Of a stretch of DNA of 64,000 nucleotides, positions 33,801 to 42,093 are shown piece by piece. Position 1 is the first letter of the stretch; every line of letters starts with the position of its first letter. The stretch comes from UBA8529 sp964390565 (lineage in GTDB: Bacteria > Bacteroidota > Bacteroidia > Bacteroidales > Tenuifilaceae): contig CAYMII010000014.1 of assembly GCA_964390565.1 (NCBI GenBank), forward strand, positions 1 through 64,000, read 5' to 3'. The notes beneath the pieces were generated by a model, which made no database searches, was not told the origin of the DNA, and saw only the letters and a program-made list of their open reading frames with translations. The translations under genes were made by a program, and so were the position numbers.

Positions 33801-34444
33801 ATTTCTATTGGCTTTACGAAACTGAAGAAAAAATATTTTTTGCAGTTATCGATTGTACAGGGCATGGTGTACCCGGTGCTTTGATGAGCGTTATGGGTTA
33901 TGCTTTTCTTCGAAAAGCTATTCACGAATCGATAAATCTTACACCAGCCGATATCTTAACCCATTTAAGCATCGAAATTAATTCATCGCTTCGCAAGTCT
34001 GATAAGAATGCAAACATTAAGGATGGAATGGATTTAGCGCTCTGTGCATTGAATAAAAAAACATTAATGCTTGAATATGCTGGTGCTCATAATCCAATTT
34101 TAATTCTTAGGGATAATAAAGTTTATAAAATAAAGGCCGATAATCATCCGGTTGGAGATCCTTTTACATCTAAGTTTTCAGGATTTAATAATATTAATTA
34201 TCAGCTAAATAAGAACGATATTGTTTATCTATTCACTGATGGTTTAATCGATCAGTTTGGTGGACCAAAAGGTCAAAAATATTCAATGAAACAGTTTGAA
34301 CAGCTTATTATTCAAAATTCATCAATAAATCTTAATAAACAGAAAGATATCATTGAGAATAGCTTGGCGCATTGGAAAAATGATTACATTAAGGCTTTTG
34401 ATCAAACAGATGATATAACACTTTTAGGAATTAGAATAATTTAA
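30806..34444 (+). CDS. Two-component-type regulator propeller with Y_Y_Y domain and SpoIIE phosphatase output
   Basis: 1212 residues from the ATG at 30806; a GTG at 30788 is also possible. Signal peptide or anchor (about 10-36); 14 sensor propeller repeats of the form LWxGTxGGGLNRFD (about 55-640), enough for two seven-bladed propellers; Y_Y_Y domain (about 760-850, KYEYIMEGFDKDW...FATYTNLPHGKYTF); transmembrane helix (about 865-883); coiled coil (about 885-985); SpoIIE PP2C domain (about 990-1212) with VSGDFYW, DCTGHGVPGALMS and LFTDGLIDQFGG. Usual relatives end in a histidine kinase or AraC domain; here the output is a phosphatase, so ligand binding in the periplasm should change Ser dephosphorylation in the cytoplasm. 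A hybrid kinase follows within 32 bases. Confidence 0.93.
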   Translation: MIENYHIGNAKSLFIRFYCSWIIPTIFFICISSLSFSQNKQPLKFSRLSLEEGLSQSVVYQTIQDCDGFLWFGTQDGLNKYDGYKFTVYRNNPDDPLTLSNNCVLSILEDRCGNFWIGTRGGGVNRFDKKTERFFAYRNDPKDSLSLSNDYIHCLFEDCDGTIWVGTNGGGLNRFDRRNGTFKVYKNSLSLLNSISNDIVTSIIEEDQNTLWIGTLGGGLNRFDKKTETFKAYRHLLYNPNSISNDNVKSIFIDSEGFLWAGTVGGGLNRLNRSTDKFDHYINNPADPSSLSNNNINAIYETSSRMLCIATYGGGLNILNKNTGKFEVYKRDILRPESLSSNYPLSLFEDKSKTLWIGTFGGGLSSYSKYRTKFKVFKFDPLDPKSITSNAIRGFCIDKSNVLWVGTRGGGLNRYNSSKAEFIAYKNILDDSLSLSNNEIYKIIEDYNGILWVGTSGGGLNKFDSRTGKSRSFKYDPANKNSISSNFIYTLLDDKRGSIWVGTDGGGLNKFNKFTETFTVYKNNPKDSLSISDNIIISIYKDIQGKLWLGTRLGGLNIFDPKTGKSISYKYNPKDKNSIPNNSVLSIVEDIYGTIWVGTDGGGLNRVSVDSKGRLRFKSYTTHDGLPNDCIYGIICDKKGRLWLSTNKGISRFSPYNDSYGKIYATKPLIQNFDFNDGIPSNEFNTNAYFQSQNGTIYLGTIAGAVYFHPDSVAENFYKPPVVITGFQLFNKNVEVAHTISKKLKKNKNARIIYNNGNYYLPQSISKLKGITLSANEKVFTLEFASLDFSIPQKNKYEYIMEGFDKDWSSIGTRRFATYTNLPHGKYTFKVRATNCDNVWSDSIASINVEILPPYWKTLWFRILILFSMLSLIYLYIKQRERKLKEDKDILEATVKERTIQLKEVNEELNLQNEQISAQRDNLQILIDELKQKNEEILAQRDEIHIQSKLIEQKNSNITASIAYAENIQHSILPEISLIQTLFPDSFVLYKPKDVVSGDFYWLYETEEKIFFAVIDCTGHGVPGALMSVMGYAFLRKAIHESINLTPADILTHLSIEINSSLRKSDKNANIKDGMDLALCALNKKTLMLEYAGAHNPILILRDNKVYKIKADNHPVGDPFTSKFSGFNNINYQLNKNDIVYLFTDGLIDQFGGPKGQKYSMKQFEQLIIQNSSINLNKQKDIIENSLAHWKNDYIKAFDQTDDITLLGIRII

Positions 34445-34476
34445 AATTTTATTGATATTTATTTATTAGCACAAGT

Positions 34477-36552
34477 ATGAGTAATATTACAATTATATCT
34501 GTTATTCGTAATCGTTTTCGGTTAGGACAACTATTGGTAATATTTACTCTTTTGTCTGGCTTAACAGTAAGTTTTCTCCTTGGGAAATTTGATTCCGAGC
34601 AAAACATCAATAACAAAAAAATCGAAGTATTATCCGAACTTTCAACTATACGCGTTCAACTCGAGGGTGTTGTTACATCTACTTTTAACTTAACTCAAGG
34701 GATGGTACATTATATTAGCCATCAAAACGATATATCATTAGATTTATTTAATGCCATGACCAAGCGAGCTCTCCAAGAGAGCAGGCATATTAGAAACATA
34801 GCTTTAGCTCCCGATAATAAAGTTCGCTGGGTTTATCCTTTTAAAGGGAATGAAAGGGCTATTGGCCTTGACTATATGACCAACCCACAACAACGCGAAT
34901 CTGTTATTGAAGCAGAACGCATAGGAAGGCCTTTGCTTGCAGGTCCTGTAAAACTTGTTCAAGGCGGTTTGGGTTTTATCAATCGTGCTCCCATTTTTCT
35001 AGAGAATATTTCCGATAGTTCAAAAGGTTATTGGGGATTGGCTTCTATCGTTGCATATGTGAATACTATCCTTGAGGACGGAAATGTAACCAATTCAAAA
35101 AAATTGAATATTCTTTTGTATGGAAAGGATGGGAAGGGTAAAAAAGGTGAGACTATTTGGGGCGATTCTACAGTTTTGTTTAATAATCCTGTTATTTTAG
35201 ATGTTAACGTTCCTGGTGGAAAATGGGAGTTGGCTGCTATTCCTAAAGAAGGATGGAAGTCGTTTGCTTTTTTTCAATCAACCTATTTTGTTGTTGGATT
35301 CATTAATACTATTTTGATTTCATTCTTTCTAGGGCTACTTATTAGTAGAAATCGTTCAATTAGAATTAAAAATAGTGAATTGGCAAAGGAAATTACCGAA
35401 AGAAAAAAGGTTGAAGCTGATTTACTCGTTTCAAAAGAAGTAGCCGAATCAGCAAATAGAATGAAATCTGCATTTTTAGCAAATATGAGCCACGAGATTC
35501 GTACTCCTATGAATGCAATTCTTGGTTTTAGCGATTTATTGATAAACAATCAGCAATCAAAAAAGGATCTTGATTTTTACTTAAATATCATCAATACAAG
35601 TACTCGTCAACTTCTTAACGTTATCAATGATATAATCGATATTTCAATAATTGAATCTGGGCAACTCAAAATTTTTAATCGTAAAACTAAGTTAAACGCT
35701 TTACTAACCAATTTATACCATCTCCACTTAATAAAAGCAAACGAAAAGGTTTTGAACTTTGCTTTCTCTAAGGGTTTAGATGATGATAAGGCAAATATCT
35801 TGACTGATGATCATAGGTTAACACAAATATTGAATAATCTAATTGGAAATGCCATAAAATACACAGAGAAGGGTGAGGTTGAGTTTGGGTATGAAATTAA
35901 GGGCGAATTCATTGAGTTTTTTGTGAAGGATACTGGTTTAGGGATTCCATTTGATCATCATGAGGTAATTTTTGAACGTTTTAGACGAGTGGATGAGAAT
36001 CAAAAGAATTCAACTGGTGGAAATGGGCTAGGATTAGCCATTTCCAAATCTGTGGTTGAACTTATGGGAGGTAAGATTTGGTTAAGATCAATTCCAAATG
36101 AAGGTTCAGTTTTCCTTTTTACCATTCCTTATCGTCAGATTTATAGCGATATATTAGTGTCTCAGCAAACAATAGACTCTATTGATCTACATGGAAGAAC
36201 CATACTTGTAGCCGAGGACGAGATTGCATCCTTGCTTCTGCTTGAGGGTATTTTAAAGCAGACGAAGGTTAATCTTTTAACTGCAAAGAATGGGCATGAG
36301 GCAATGGAGTTATTCCTTACAAATCAGCATCTTGATTTAATTATATTGGATGTAAAGATGCCTATTATGAATGGACTTGAAACTGCAAAAGAGATAAGAA
36401 AAGTAAATAATAAAGTCCCAATTATTGCTCAAACCGCTTATGCAATGAACGAGGATAGAGAGCAAGCGCTAGATGCAGGTTTCAACTATTACATCACAAA
36501 ACCAATTTCTCCATTAGAACTATTCGAAGTGCTTAAGCAAATATTTGGGTAA
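34477..36552 (+). CDS. CHASE-domain hybrid histidine kinase with receiver
   Basis: 691 residues. Helix 1 (about 17-36), extracytoplasmic CHASE domain (about 55-255; RNIALAPDNKVRWVYPFKGN, GLDYMTNPQQR, RPLLAGPVKLVQGGLGFINR), helix 2 (about 268-290), coiled coil, HisKA with MSHEIRTPMN (H339), HATPase_c (N box NNLIGNAIKY, DTGLGIP, GGNGLGLAIS), and a receiver (about 572-690) with AEDEIAS, ILDVKMPIMNG and ITKPISP. It follows the propeller-phosphatase gene by 32 bases and is likely cotranscribed. No separate output protein is adjacent. Confidence 0.93.
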   Translation: MSNITIISVIRNRFRLGQLLVIFTLLSGLTVSFLLGKFDSEQNINNKKIEVLSELSTIRVQLEGVVTSTFNLTQGMVHYISHQNDISLDLFNAMTKRALQESRHIRNIALAPDNKVRWVYPFKGNERAIGLDYMTNPQQRESVIEAERIGRPLLAGPVKLVQGGLGFINRAPIFLENISDSSKGYWGLASIVAYVNTILEDGNVTNSKKLNILLYGKDGKGKKGETIWGDSTVLFNNPVILDVNVPGGKWELAAIPKEGWKSFAFFQSTYFVVGFINTILISFFLGLLISRNRSIRIKNSELAKEITERKKVEADLLVSKEVAESANRMKSAFLANMSHEIRTPMNAILGFSDLLINNQQSKKDLDFYLNIINTSTRQLLNVINDIIDISIIESGQLKIFNRKTKLNALLTNLYHLHLIKANEKVLNFAFSKGLDDDKANILTDDHRLTQILNNLIGNAIKYTEKGEVEFGYEIKGEFIEFFVKDTGLGIPFDHHEVIFERFRRVDENQKNSTGGNGLGLAISKSVVELMGGKIWLRSIPNEGSVFLFTIPYRQIYSDILVSQQTIDSIDLHGRTILVAEDEIASLLLLEGILKQTKVNLLTAKNGHEAMELFLTNQHLDLIILDVKMPIMNGLETAKEIRKVNNKVPIIAQTAYAMNEDREQALDAGFNYYITKPISPLELFEVLKQIFG

Positions 36553-36625
36553 CAATATTTTAACTCTGAAACTCTGAAACTTTGTAACGCTGTAACATAG
36601 AACTTACAACTCACAACTCACAACT
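36553..36625. repeat. Text-like low-complexity repeat, copy C
   Basis: ACTCTGAAACTCTGAAACTTTG then CTTACAACTCACAACTCACAACTC. It fills the gap between two convergent genes and extends into the last codons of the dehydrogenase gene. Confidence 0.6.
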
Positions 36626-39556
36626 CTTTCCCTTAACCGCTTCCCACATAATTTCAATTGGATGGTAAGCCGTTCGTCCAGTTCCATCCTTAATTTGATG
36701 TCTACAGCTGGTTCCTGGTGCAACAATGGTAATGGTTTCAGATGCTATTCTAATTTCAGGAAAAAGGACTAGTTCTCCAACTTTCATCGATAAATCGTAG
36801 TGTTCCTTCTCGTACCCAAATGAACCAGCCATACCACAACAGCCACTTGGAATTTCTGTAATCGTATGCCCATCGGGGAATGAAAGCATTTCCTTTGTTG
36901 CCTTTGTTGATGCAACGGCTTTTTGCTGGCAATGGCCATGAAGTTTCATCTCCCGTGAAGATGATTTAAACGATTCTTTAGTAATATTCCCTTTTTCAAC
37001 CTCTTTCATAAAGAATTCTTCAAAAAGGAATGTGTTACGCGATAGGTAAGATGCGTAGCAAAGATTTTCGTTAGTCGATAAATCTGGGTATTCATCTCTA
37101 AAACTTAGAATTGCAGATGGTTCTATTCCGATTAAAGGGCAATCGTCAGCAACCAGTTTGCTTAAAATTTCAATATTCTTGTTGGCAATCTTCTTTGCAG
37201 TTCTTATTAGCCCTTTAGATATATAGGTTCTTCCACTTTCAAAAACATCAGGGATTATTACTTCGTATCCTAATGCGTTAAGCAATTCAACCGCTTTAAT
37301 TCCAATGTGCGCATCGTTGTAGTTTGTGAACTCATCGGGGAATAAAAGTACTCGTTTATTGTATTTTGTTGCTTTGACATTTGATGCTTTGAACCATTTT
37401 TTGAATGTCTTTTTGCTTAACAGCGGCATTTTGCGCTTAGGTTCAAACCCTAAACTTTTCATGAGTATAGGTGCTATAATCCTGTTAGATAGGAAGAAGT
37501 TGGTTATGCGAGGAGCAATGCTGCCAAATGCATTAATCCTTGTAATATATGCAACCATTCTGCTTCGCAGTGGGATGCCATTGGCATCGTACCAATGCTG
37601 AAGGAATTCGGCCTTTAATTTGGCCATGTCTACGCTCGATGGGCATTCGTTTTTACATCCTTTACATGAAAGGCAAAGATCAAGCGCTTGGTAAATCTCC
37701 TTATGGTTAAACGGATTCTTTTTGTCGCTATTAGTTAGAAACTCCCTTAAAATATTAGCTCTTGCTCTTGTTGTGTTTCCCTCGTGCAAACTAGCCATAT
37801 AGCTTGGACACATGGTTCCACCAGCCAACTTTGTTTTTCGACAATCGCCCGACCCATTGCATTTCTCGATGGCCCTTAGGATACCCTGAACGTTTGAAAA
37901 GTCAAAAATGGTCTGTATCTCTTTTTCAGCCTGTCCGGGTTCGTATCGTAAAAATGAGTTTAAAGGAGGGCTGTTAACAATTTTACCTGGATTAAAGATA
38001 TTTTTAGGGTCAAATGACTGCTTAACTTCTTGCATTAAGCTATATACCTTGTCGCCATACATTATGGGGATTAACTCGCCCCTAAGCCTTCCATCGCCAT
38101 GCTCGCCACTTAACGATCCTCGGTACTTTTTAACTAGATGTGCAACCTCAAAGGCAATTATCCTGAAAAGCACAACATCCTTTGAATCTTTAAGATTTAG
38201 AACTGGTCTTAAATGAAGCTCGCCACTACCAATGTGCGCATGGTAAACGCAATCGAGGTTATGGTTCTTCATAATTGCTGCAAACTCCTCCATGTAATCA
38301 GGAAGTTTGTCTACAGCAATGGCTGTGTCTTCAACAAGCGAAACGGGTTTAGCATCGCCCTCCATGTTCGAAAGAACGCCTAATCCAGCCTTACGTAGCG
38401 CCCAAACCTTTGAGATATCATTTCCCCAGATTATTGGGAAGTGATATCCAAAACCAGCTGAACGCATTTCGGCCTCCAATTCGGATGCAATTTGATTGAT
38501 TGCTTCCTTTGTTTCCCTTGCAAATTCAACGATAAGAATTGCCCCGGGATCGGCTTGTATGAAAAATCGATTCTTCTTTTGCTCAATATTTCCCTTTGTA
38601 CAACTTAGGATGATATTATCCATCATCTCAACCGCACCGGGTTTGTATTTTAACGCAATAAGGTTTGCCTTAAATGCATGGTTACGCTCCGAAAGGTGAA
38701 TTGCAATTACGGCTTTCTCTTTCGGAGGAAGTGGAACAAGATTAAGTTTTATCTCGGTAATAAAACCTAGCGTTCCTTCGCTTCCAGCGATCAGGTTTGA
38801 TAAGTTAAAGGGTTTATCGCTATTCCCAAATGCTGAGCAGTTGAGCAGCATATCAAGCGCATAGCCAGTATTACGGCGTTTTATAGATGGATCGGGGTAT
38901 TGAGCACTAATCTCGCTTTTGATGCTTTCATTTGAAAGGTTATCGTTTAAAAATCTATATAAATCGCCTTCTTTCCCTTGGATAATCAGTTTATTCTCAT
39001 ACTCTTCTTTTGATAATGGTCCAAATTCATACTCAATACCATCTTCTAAAATCATTTTAACTGAGATGGTGTGATCGCGAGTGCTACCATAGAGGATAGA
39101 GTGGGAGCCACAGCTATTATTCCCAACCATACCGGCAATCATACATCGGTTTGAGGTCGATGTTTCAGGCCCAAAGAAAAGTCCATGTGGCTTAAGAGCA
39201 AGGTTAAGCTCATCGAGAATTACACCCGCTTCAACTCTCACCCAGCTTTCTTGTGTATTAATCTCAATAATCTTTCCCCAATATCTTGATGTATCGACTA
39301 TTATTCCATTCCCAACAACTTGGCCTGCAAGCGATGTCCCTGCAGCACGCGGAATTAATGGAATGCTATTGTTTTTAGCAAAAACAATTAGTTTTTTAAG
39401 ATCTTCTTTTGTTTTTGGTAATGCAACAGCGCTTGGCATTTCGCGATACGCCGAGGCATCTGTAGCATATTGAATTAGCGTAGATTGATCCCAGTTAAAA
39501 TCGCCTTCGAGCTGTTGTTTTAGTTCTAAATATCTTTCTTCGAGCTGATTGATCAT
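36611..39556 (-). CDS. FAD-linked oxidase fused to Fe-S/CCG domains (D-lactate or 2-hydroxyacid dehydrogenase type)
   Basis: 981 residues from the ATG at 39556; a TTG at 39568 would place the start closer to the promoter box. N-terminal FAD-binding PCMH domain (about 30-240: LIPRAAGTSLAGQVVG, GNNSCGSHSILYGSTRDH), FAD-oxidase C domain (about 240-540: AHIGSGELHLRPVL, SLSGEHGDGRLRGE), a 4Fe-4S region (about 560-660: CNGSGDCRKTKL...MCPSYMA and CLSCKGCKNECP), and a C-terminal CCG-like domain ending HGHCQQKAVAS and IPSGCCGMAGSFGYEKEH. It should oxidise D-lactate or a similar 2-hydroxyacid and pass electrons via Fe-S clusters to a membrane acceptor. Its last codons are made from a low-complexity repeat. 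Divergent from ackA. Confidence 0.9.
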   Translation of the reverse strand: MINQLEERYLELKQQLEGDFNWDQSTLIQYATDASAYREMPSAVALPKTKEDLKKLIVFAKNNSIPLIPRAAGTSLAGQVVGNGIIVDTSRYWGKIIEINTQESWVRVEAGVILDELNLALKPHGLFFGPETSTSNRCMIAGMVGNNSCGSHSILYGSTRDHTISVKMILEDGIEYEFGPLSKEEYENKLIIQGKEGDLYRFLNDNLSNESIKSEISAQYPDPSIKRRNTGYALDMLLNCSAFGNSDKPFNLSNLIAGSEGTLGFITEIKLNLVPLPPKEKAVIAIHLSERNHAFKANLIALKYKPGAVEMMDNIILSCTKGNIEQKKNRFFIQADPGAILIVEFARETKEAINQIASELEAEMRSAGFGYHFPIIWGNDISKVWALRKAGLGVLSNMEGDAKPVSLVEDTAIAVDKLPDYMEEFAAIMKNHNLDCVYHAHIGSGELHLRPVLNLKDSKDVVLFRIIAFEVAHLVKKYRGSLSGEHGDGRLRGELIPIMYGDKVYSLMQEVKQSFDPKNIFNPGKIVNSPPLNSFLRYEPGQAEKEIQTIFDFSNVQGILRAIEKCNGSGDCRKTKLAGGTMCPSYMASLHEGNTTRARANILREFLTNSDKKNPFNHKEIYQALDLCLSCKGCKNECPSSVDMAKLKAEFLQHWYDANGIPLRSRMVAYITRINAFGSIAPRITNFFLSNRIIAPILMKSLGFEPKRKMPLLSKKTFKKWFKASNVKATKYNKRVLLFPDEFTNYNDAHIGIKAVELLNALGYEVIIPDVFESGRTYISKGLIRTAKKIANKNIEILSKLVADDCPLIGIEPSAILSFRDEYPDLSTNENLCYASYLSRNTFLFEEFFMKEVEKGNITKESFKSSSREMKLHGHCQQKAVASTKATKEMLSFPDGHTITEIPSGCCGMAGSFGYEKEHYDLSMKVGELVLFPEIRIASETITIVAPGTSCRHQIKDGTGRTAYHPIEIMWEAVKGKSCEL

Positions 39557-39580
39557 TCTTTTAAACAATTATTGAGGTCT

Positions 39581-39588
39581 CAAATTTA
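39581..39588 (-). promoter_or_regulatory. -7 promoter box of the FAD/Fe-S dehydrogenase
   Basis: TAAATTTG on the minus strand, 25 bases before the ATG at 39556. This distance favours that ATG over the TTG at 39568. Confidence 0.5.
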
Positions 39589-39897
39589 ACGAATTTAAGG
39601 AAGACGAAAGGTGCTAATGTAATTTATCCAATAAATAAACGTGAAACTAAAAACAAGCTTTAACGTAGAGGTGGGAAAAGGGATTTAATTGTAAAAATTT
39701 CTTCAATTCCTGTCAAAAATCATGCCGCTTACTAATTATTATCATTTCTTATAAAAAACTTTCAAATTGAAAGAAAAAAATCAAAAATCGCTTAAAATAT
39801 TTTTAAAAATACTAGAAAATATGAGGCTTTTTTATATAATTTTACACTCTGTAATTTATTGTTCTAACTAATTGATAATCAATTAAAATATAATCAA
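39589..39897. other. Divergent intergenic region of the dehydrogenase and ackA operon
   Basis: About 310 bases, very AT-rich. It has AAAACTTTCAAATTGAAAG (short inverted repeat CTTTCAA/TTGAAAG at about 39757-39771) and long A runs. No exact TAnnTTTG box was found for ackA. No RNA gene seen. Confidence 0.5.
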
Positions 39898-41109
39898 ATG
39901 ATTGTTCTCGTATTAAACTGTGGAAGCTCTTCGATTAAGTACCAAGTTATCGACATGAGCAATGACAGCAAATTATTGGCAAAGGGTCTTGTTGAGAGAG
40001 TTGGCTTAGCCGACGGGATATTAACCCACAAACCCGAGGGAAAGGAGAAATACGAAATGTTCGAGCCAATTCCCGATCATAGTGTTGGTATTAACCTAAT
40101 TCTTGATGCTTTGGTAGATAAGGATCATGGGGTTATTAAAAGCATTAATGAAATCGTTGCAGTTGGACATCGCGTTGCACATGGTGGCGAGTTTTTTACC
40201 GAGAGCAGTCTTATCGATGCTAGAGTAAAATCTGAGATCGAAAAATGTATCGAACTTGCTCCACTTCACAATCCAGCAAACTTAAAGGGTATTCTTTCAA
40301 TGGAAAAGTTACTTCCAGGTGTTCCTCAGGTTGCTGTATTTGATACATCGTTCCACCAAACAATGCCTAATTTCTCTTACTTATATGCTATTCCTTACGA
40401 ATACTACGATAAGTACAAGATTCGTCGTTATGGTTTCCATGGAACTAGCCACAAATTCGTTGCTCAAAAGGCTTGTCGAATTCTTGGAAAAGATTTCAAT
40501 ACACAAAAAATTATTACTTGCCACTTAGGAAATGGTGCTTCAGTATGTGCAATTAAGCATGGTAAGTCAGTTGATACATCTATGGGCTTTACTCCAGTTG
40601 AAGGCTTAATCATGGGTACCCGTAGTGGTGATGTTGATCCAGGCGTACTCCTTTTCCTAGCTGAGAAAGAGAACCTAAGCATTAAGCAGGTTAACGATGT
40701 AATTAACAAGAAGAGCGGTGTTCAAGGTATTTCAGGTCAATCATCTGATATGCGCGACTTAGAGAATGCTGCTGCAAAAGGCGATGAGCGTGCTCAGCTT
40801 GCAATAGATATGTATTACTACCGCGTTAAAAAGTATGTAGGCGCTTACGCAGCGGTTATGGATGGCGTTGATCTAATCATCTTCACTGGCGGTATTGGCG
40901 AAAACGACGATAATATCCGTGCTCACGTATCTGAGGCCATCGACTTTATGGGCGTTGATTTTGATGCTGAGGCAAACAAAGGCGTTCGTGGTAAAGATAA
41001 GATCTTGACTAAGCCAAACTCAAGGGTAACAGTTATGTCTATCACTACAAACGAAGAGCTTGTAATTGCAACTGATACAGCAAATATCGTATCAAAACTC
41101 AAGAATTAA
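39898..41109 (+). CDS. ackA: Acetate kinase
   Basis: 403 residues, full length. ASKHA fold with VLNCGSSSIKYQVID, GHRVAHGGEFF, AVFDTSFHQTMP, RRYGFHGTSHKFV, HLGNGASVCAI, GLIMGTRSGDVDPG and FTGGIGEND. It converts acetyl phosphate and ADP to acetate and ATP in the cytoplasm, the last step of acetate fermentation. First gene of a three-gene operon with phosphate butyryltransferase (48 bases on) and butyrate kinase. No phosphotransacetylase (pta) is present in the window, so acetyl phosphate may come from a distant pta or from the adjacent Ptb. Confidence 0.97.
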   Translation: MIVLVLNCGSSSIKYQVIDMSNDSKLLAKGLVERVGLADGILTHKPEGKEKYEMFEPIPDHSVGINLILDALVDKDHGVIKSINEIVAVGHRVAHGGEFFTESSLIDARVKSEIEKCIELAPLHNPANLKGILSMEKLLPGVPQVAVFDTSFHQTMPNFSYLYAIPYEYYDKYKIRRYGFHGTSHKFVAQKACRILGKDFNTQKIITCHLGNGASVCAIKHGKSVDTSMGFTPVEGLIMGTRSGDVDPGVLLFLAEKENLSIKQVNDVINKKSGVQGISGQSSDMRDLENAAAKGDERAQLAIDMYYYRVKKYVGAYAAVMDGVDLIIFTGGIGENDDNIRAHVSEAIDFMGVDFDAEANKGVRGKDKILTKPNSRVTVMSITTNEELVIATDTANIVSKLKN

Positions 41110-41157
41110 TATAAGACCAAGCAATTAATAATATCAACCGTTTAAAAAAATAATGAT

Positions 41158-42063
41158 ATGATAGTTAATAAATTAGATCAACTTTTTGATATTTTACGCA
41201 GCAAAACCAAAAAGCGTTTAGTTGCTGCATTTGCTAATGATGCTCATACTATTGAGGCTGTAAGTATGGCTATCGATATGGGTATTGTTGATGGCGTTTT
41301 AGTTGGCGACGAGGCAACTATTAAGAAGGTTTGTGCTGAACACAAAATTGACCCATCAAAATTTAGAATCGTTCAGGAAGCTGACGAGATGAAAGCTGCT
41401 ACCAAAGCGGTTGAACTAATCAACAAAGGCGAAGGTGATGTGCTCATGAAAGGTCTAGTTAGTTCAGATAAATACATGAGAGCTATTCTTAACAAGGAAA
41501 CAGGTTTAATGCCTCCAAAGGCTGTTTTAACTCACGTTACCGTTGTTCAAGTTCCAACTTACCATAAGCTTTTAGTTGTAGGTGATGTTGCTATTATCCC
41601 TGCTCCAGACTTAGCTCAAAAGATTGCTATTACTGACTATTTGATAAAAACCGCTCATTCTTTAGGAATTGAGAAACCTAAGGTTGCTATCCTTGCTGCA
41701 ACTGAGCAGATGTCAGCTGGTATGCCAGCTTGCGTTGATGCTGCTATCATTGCTAAAATGGCTGATCGTGGACAAATTAAAGGCGCTATCGTTGATGGTC
41801 CTTTAGCTCTTGATGTTGCTATTGATAAAGAGTCAGCAGAAATTAAGAAGGTTACCGGTGGAGTTGCTGGTGATGCTGATTGTATCCTATTCCCAAATAT
41901 CGAGTCAGGTAACGTATTCTTTAAAACTTGTACCAAATTGGCTAAAGGTGAACTTGGCGCAATGGTAATGGGTGCTAAAGTTCCATGCGTTCTTACATCG
42001 AGAGGTGATAGCGTTCAATCAAAGATGTATTCAATTGCATTAGCCGCTAACGCAGCAAAATAG
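41158..42063 (+). CDS. ptb: Phosphate butyryltransferase
   Basis: 301 residues, short single-domain member of the phosphate acetyl/butyryltransferase family. Signature segments are KRLVAAFANDAHTIEAV, DVLMKGLVSSDKYMRAIL, LTHVTVVQVPTYHKLLVVGDVAI, PKVAILAATEQMSAGMP, GAIVDGPLALDVAI and FPNIESGNVFFKT. Size and the MxKGLVsSdkymraIL motif fit Ptb better than Pta. It converts butyryl-CoA or branched acyl-CoA plus phosphate to acyl phosphate, which the next gene product dephosphorylates to make ATP. Between ackA and buk with short gaps. Confidence 0.93.
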   Translation: MIVNKLDQLFDILRSKTKKRLVAAFANDAHTIEAVSMAIDMGIVDGVLVGDEATIKKVCAEHKIDPSKFRIVQEADEMKAATKAVELINKGEGDVLMKGLVSSDKYMRAILNKETGLMPPKAVLTHVTVVQVPTYHKLLVVGDVAIIPAPDLAQKIAITDYLIKTAHSLGIEKPKVAILAATEQMSAGMPACVDAAIIAKMADRGQIKGAIVDGPLALDVAIDKESAEIKKVTGGVAGDADCILFPNIESGNVFFKTCTKLAKGELGAMVMGAKVPCVLTSRGDSVQSKMYSIALAANAAK

Positions 42064-42093
42064 TTTAAACCTAATTATCTCGATTAACAAGAA

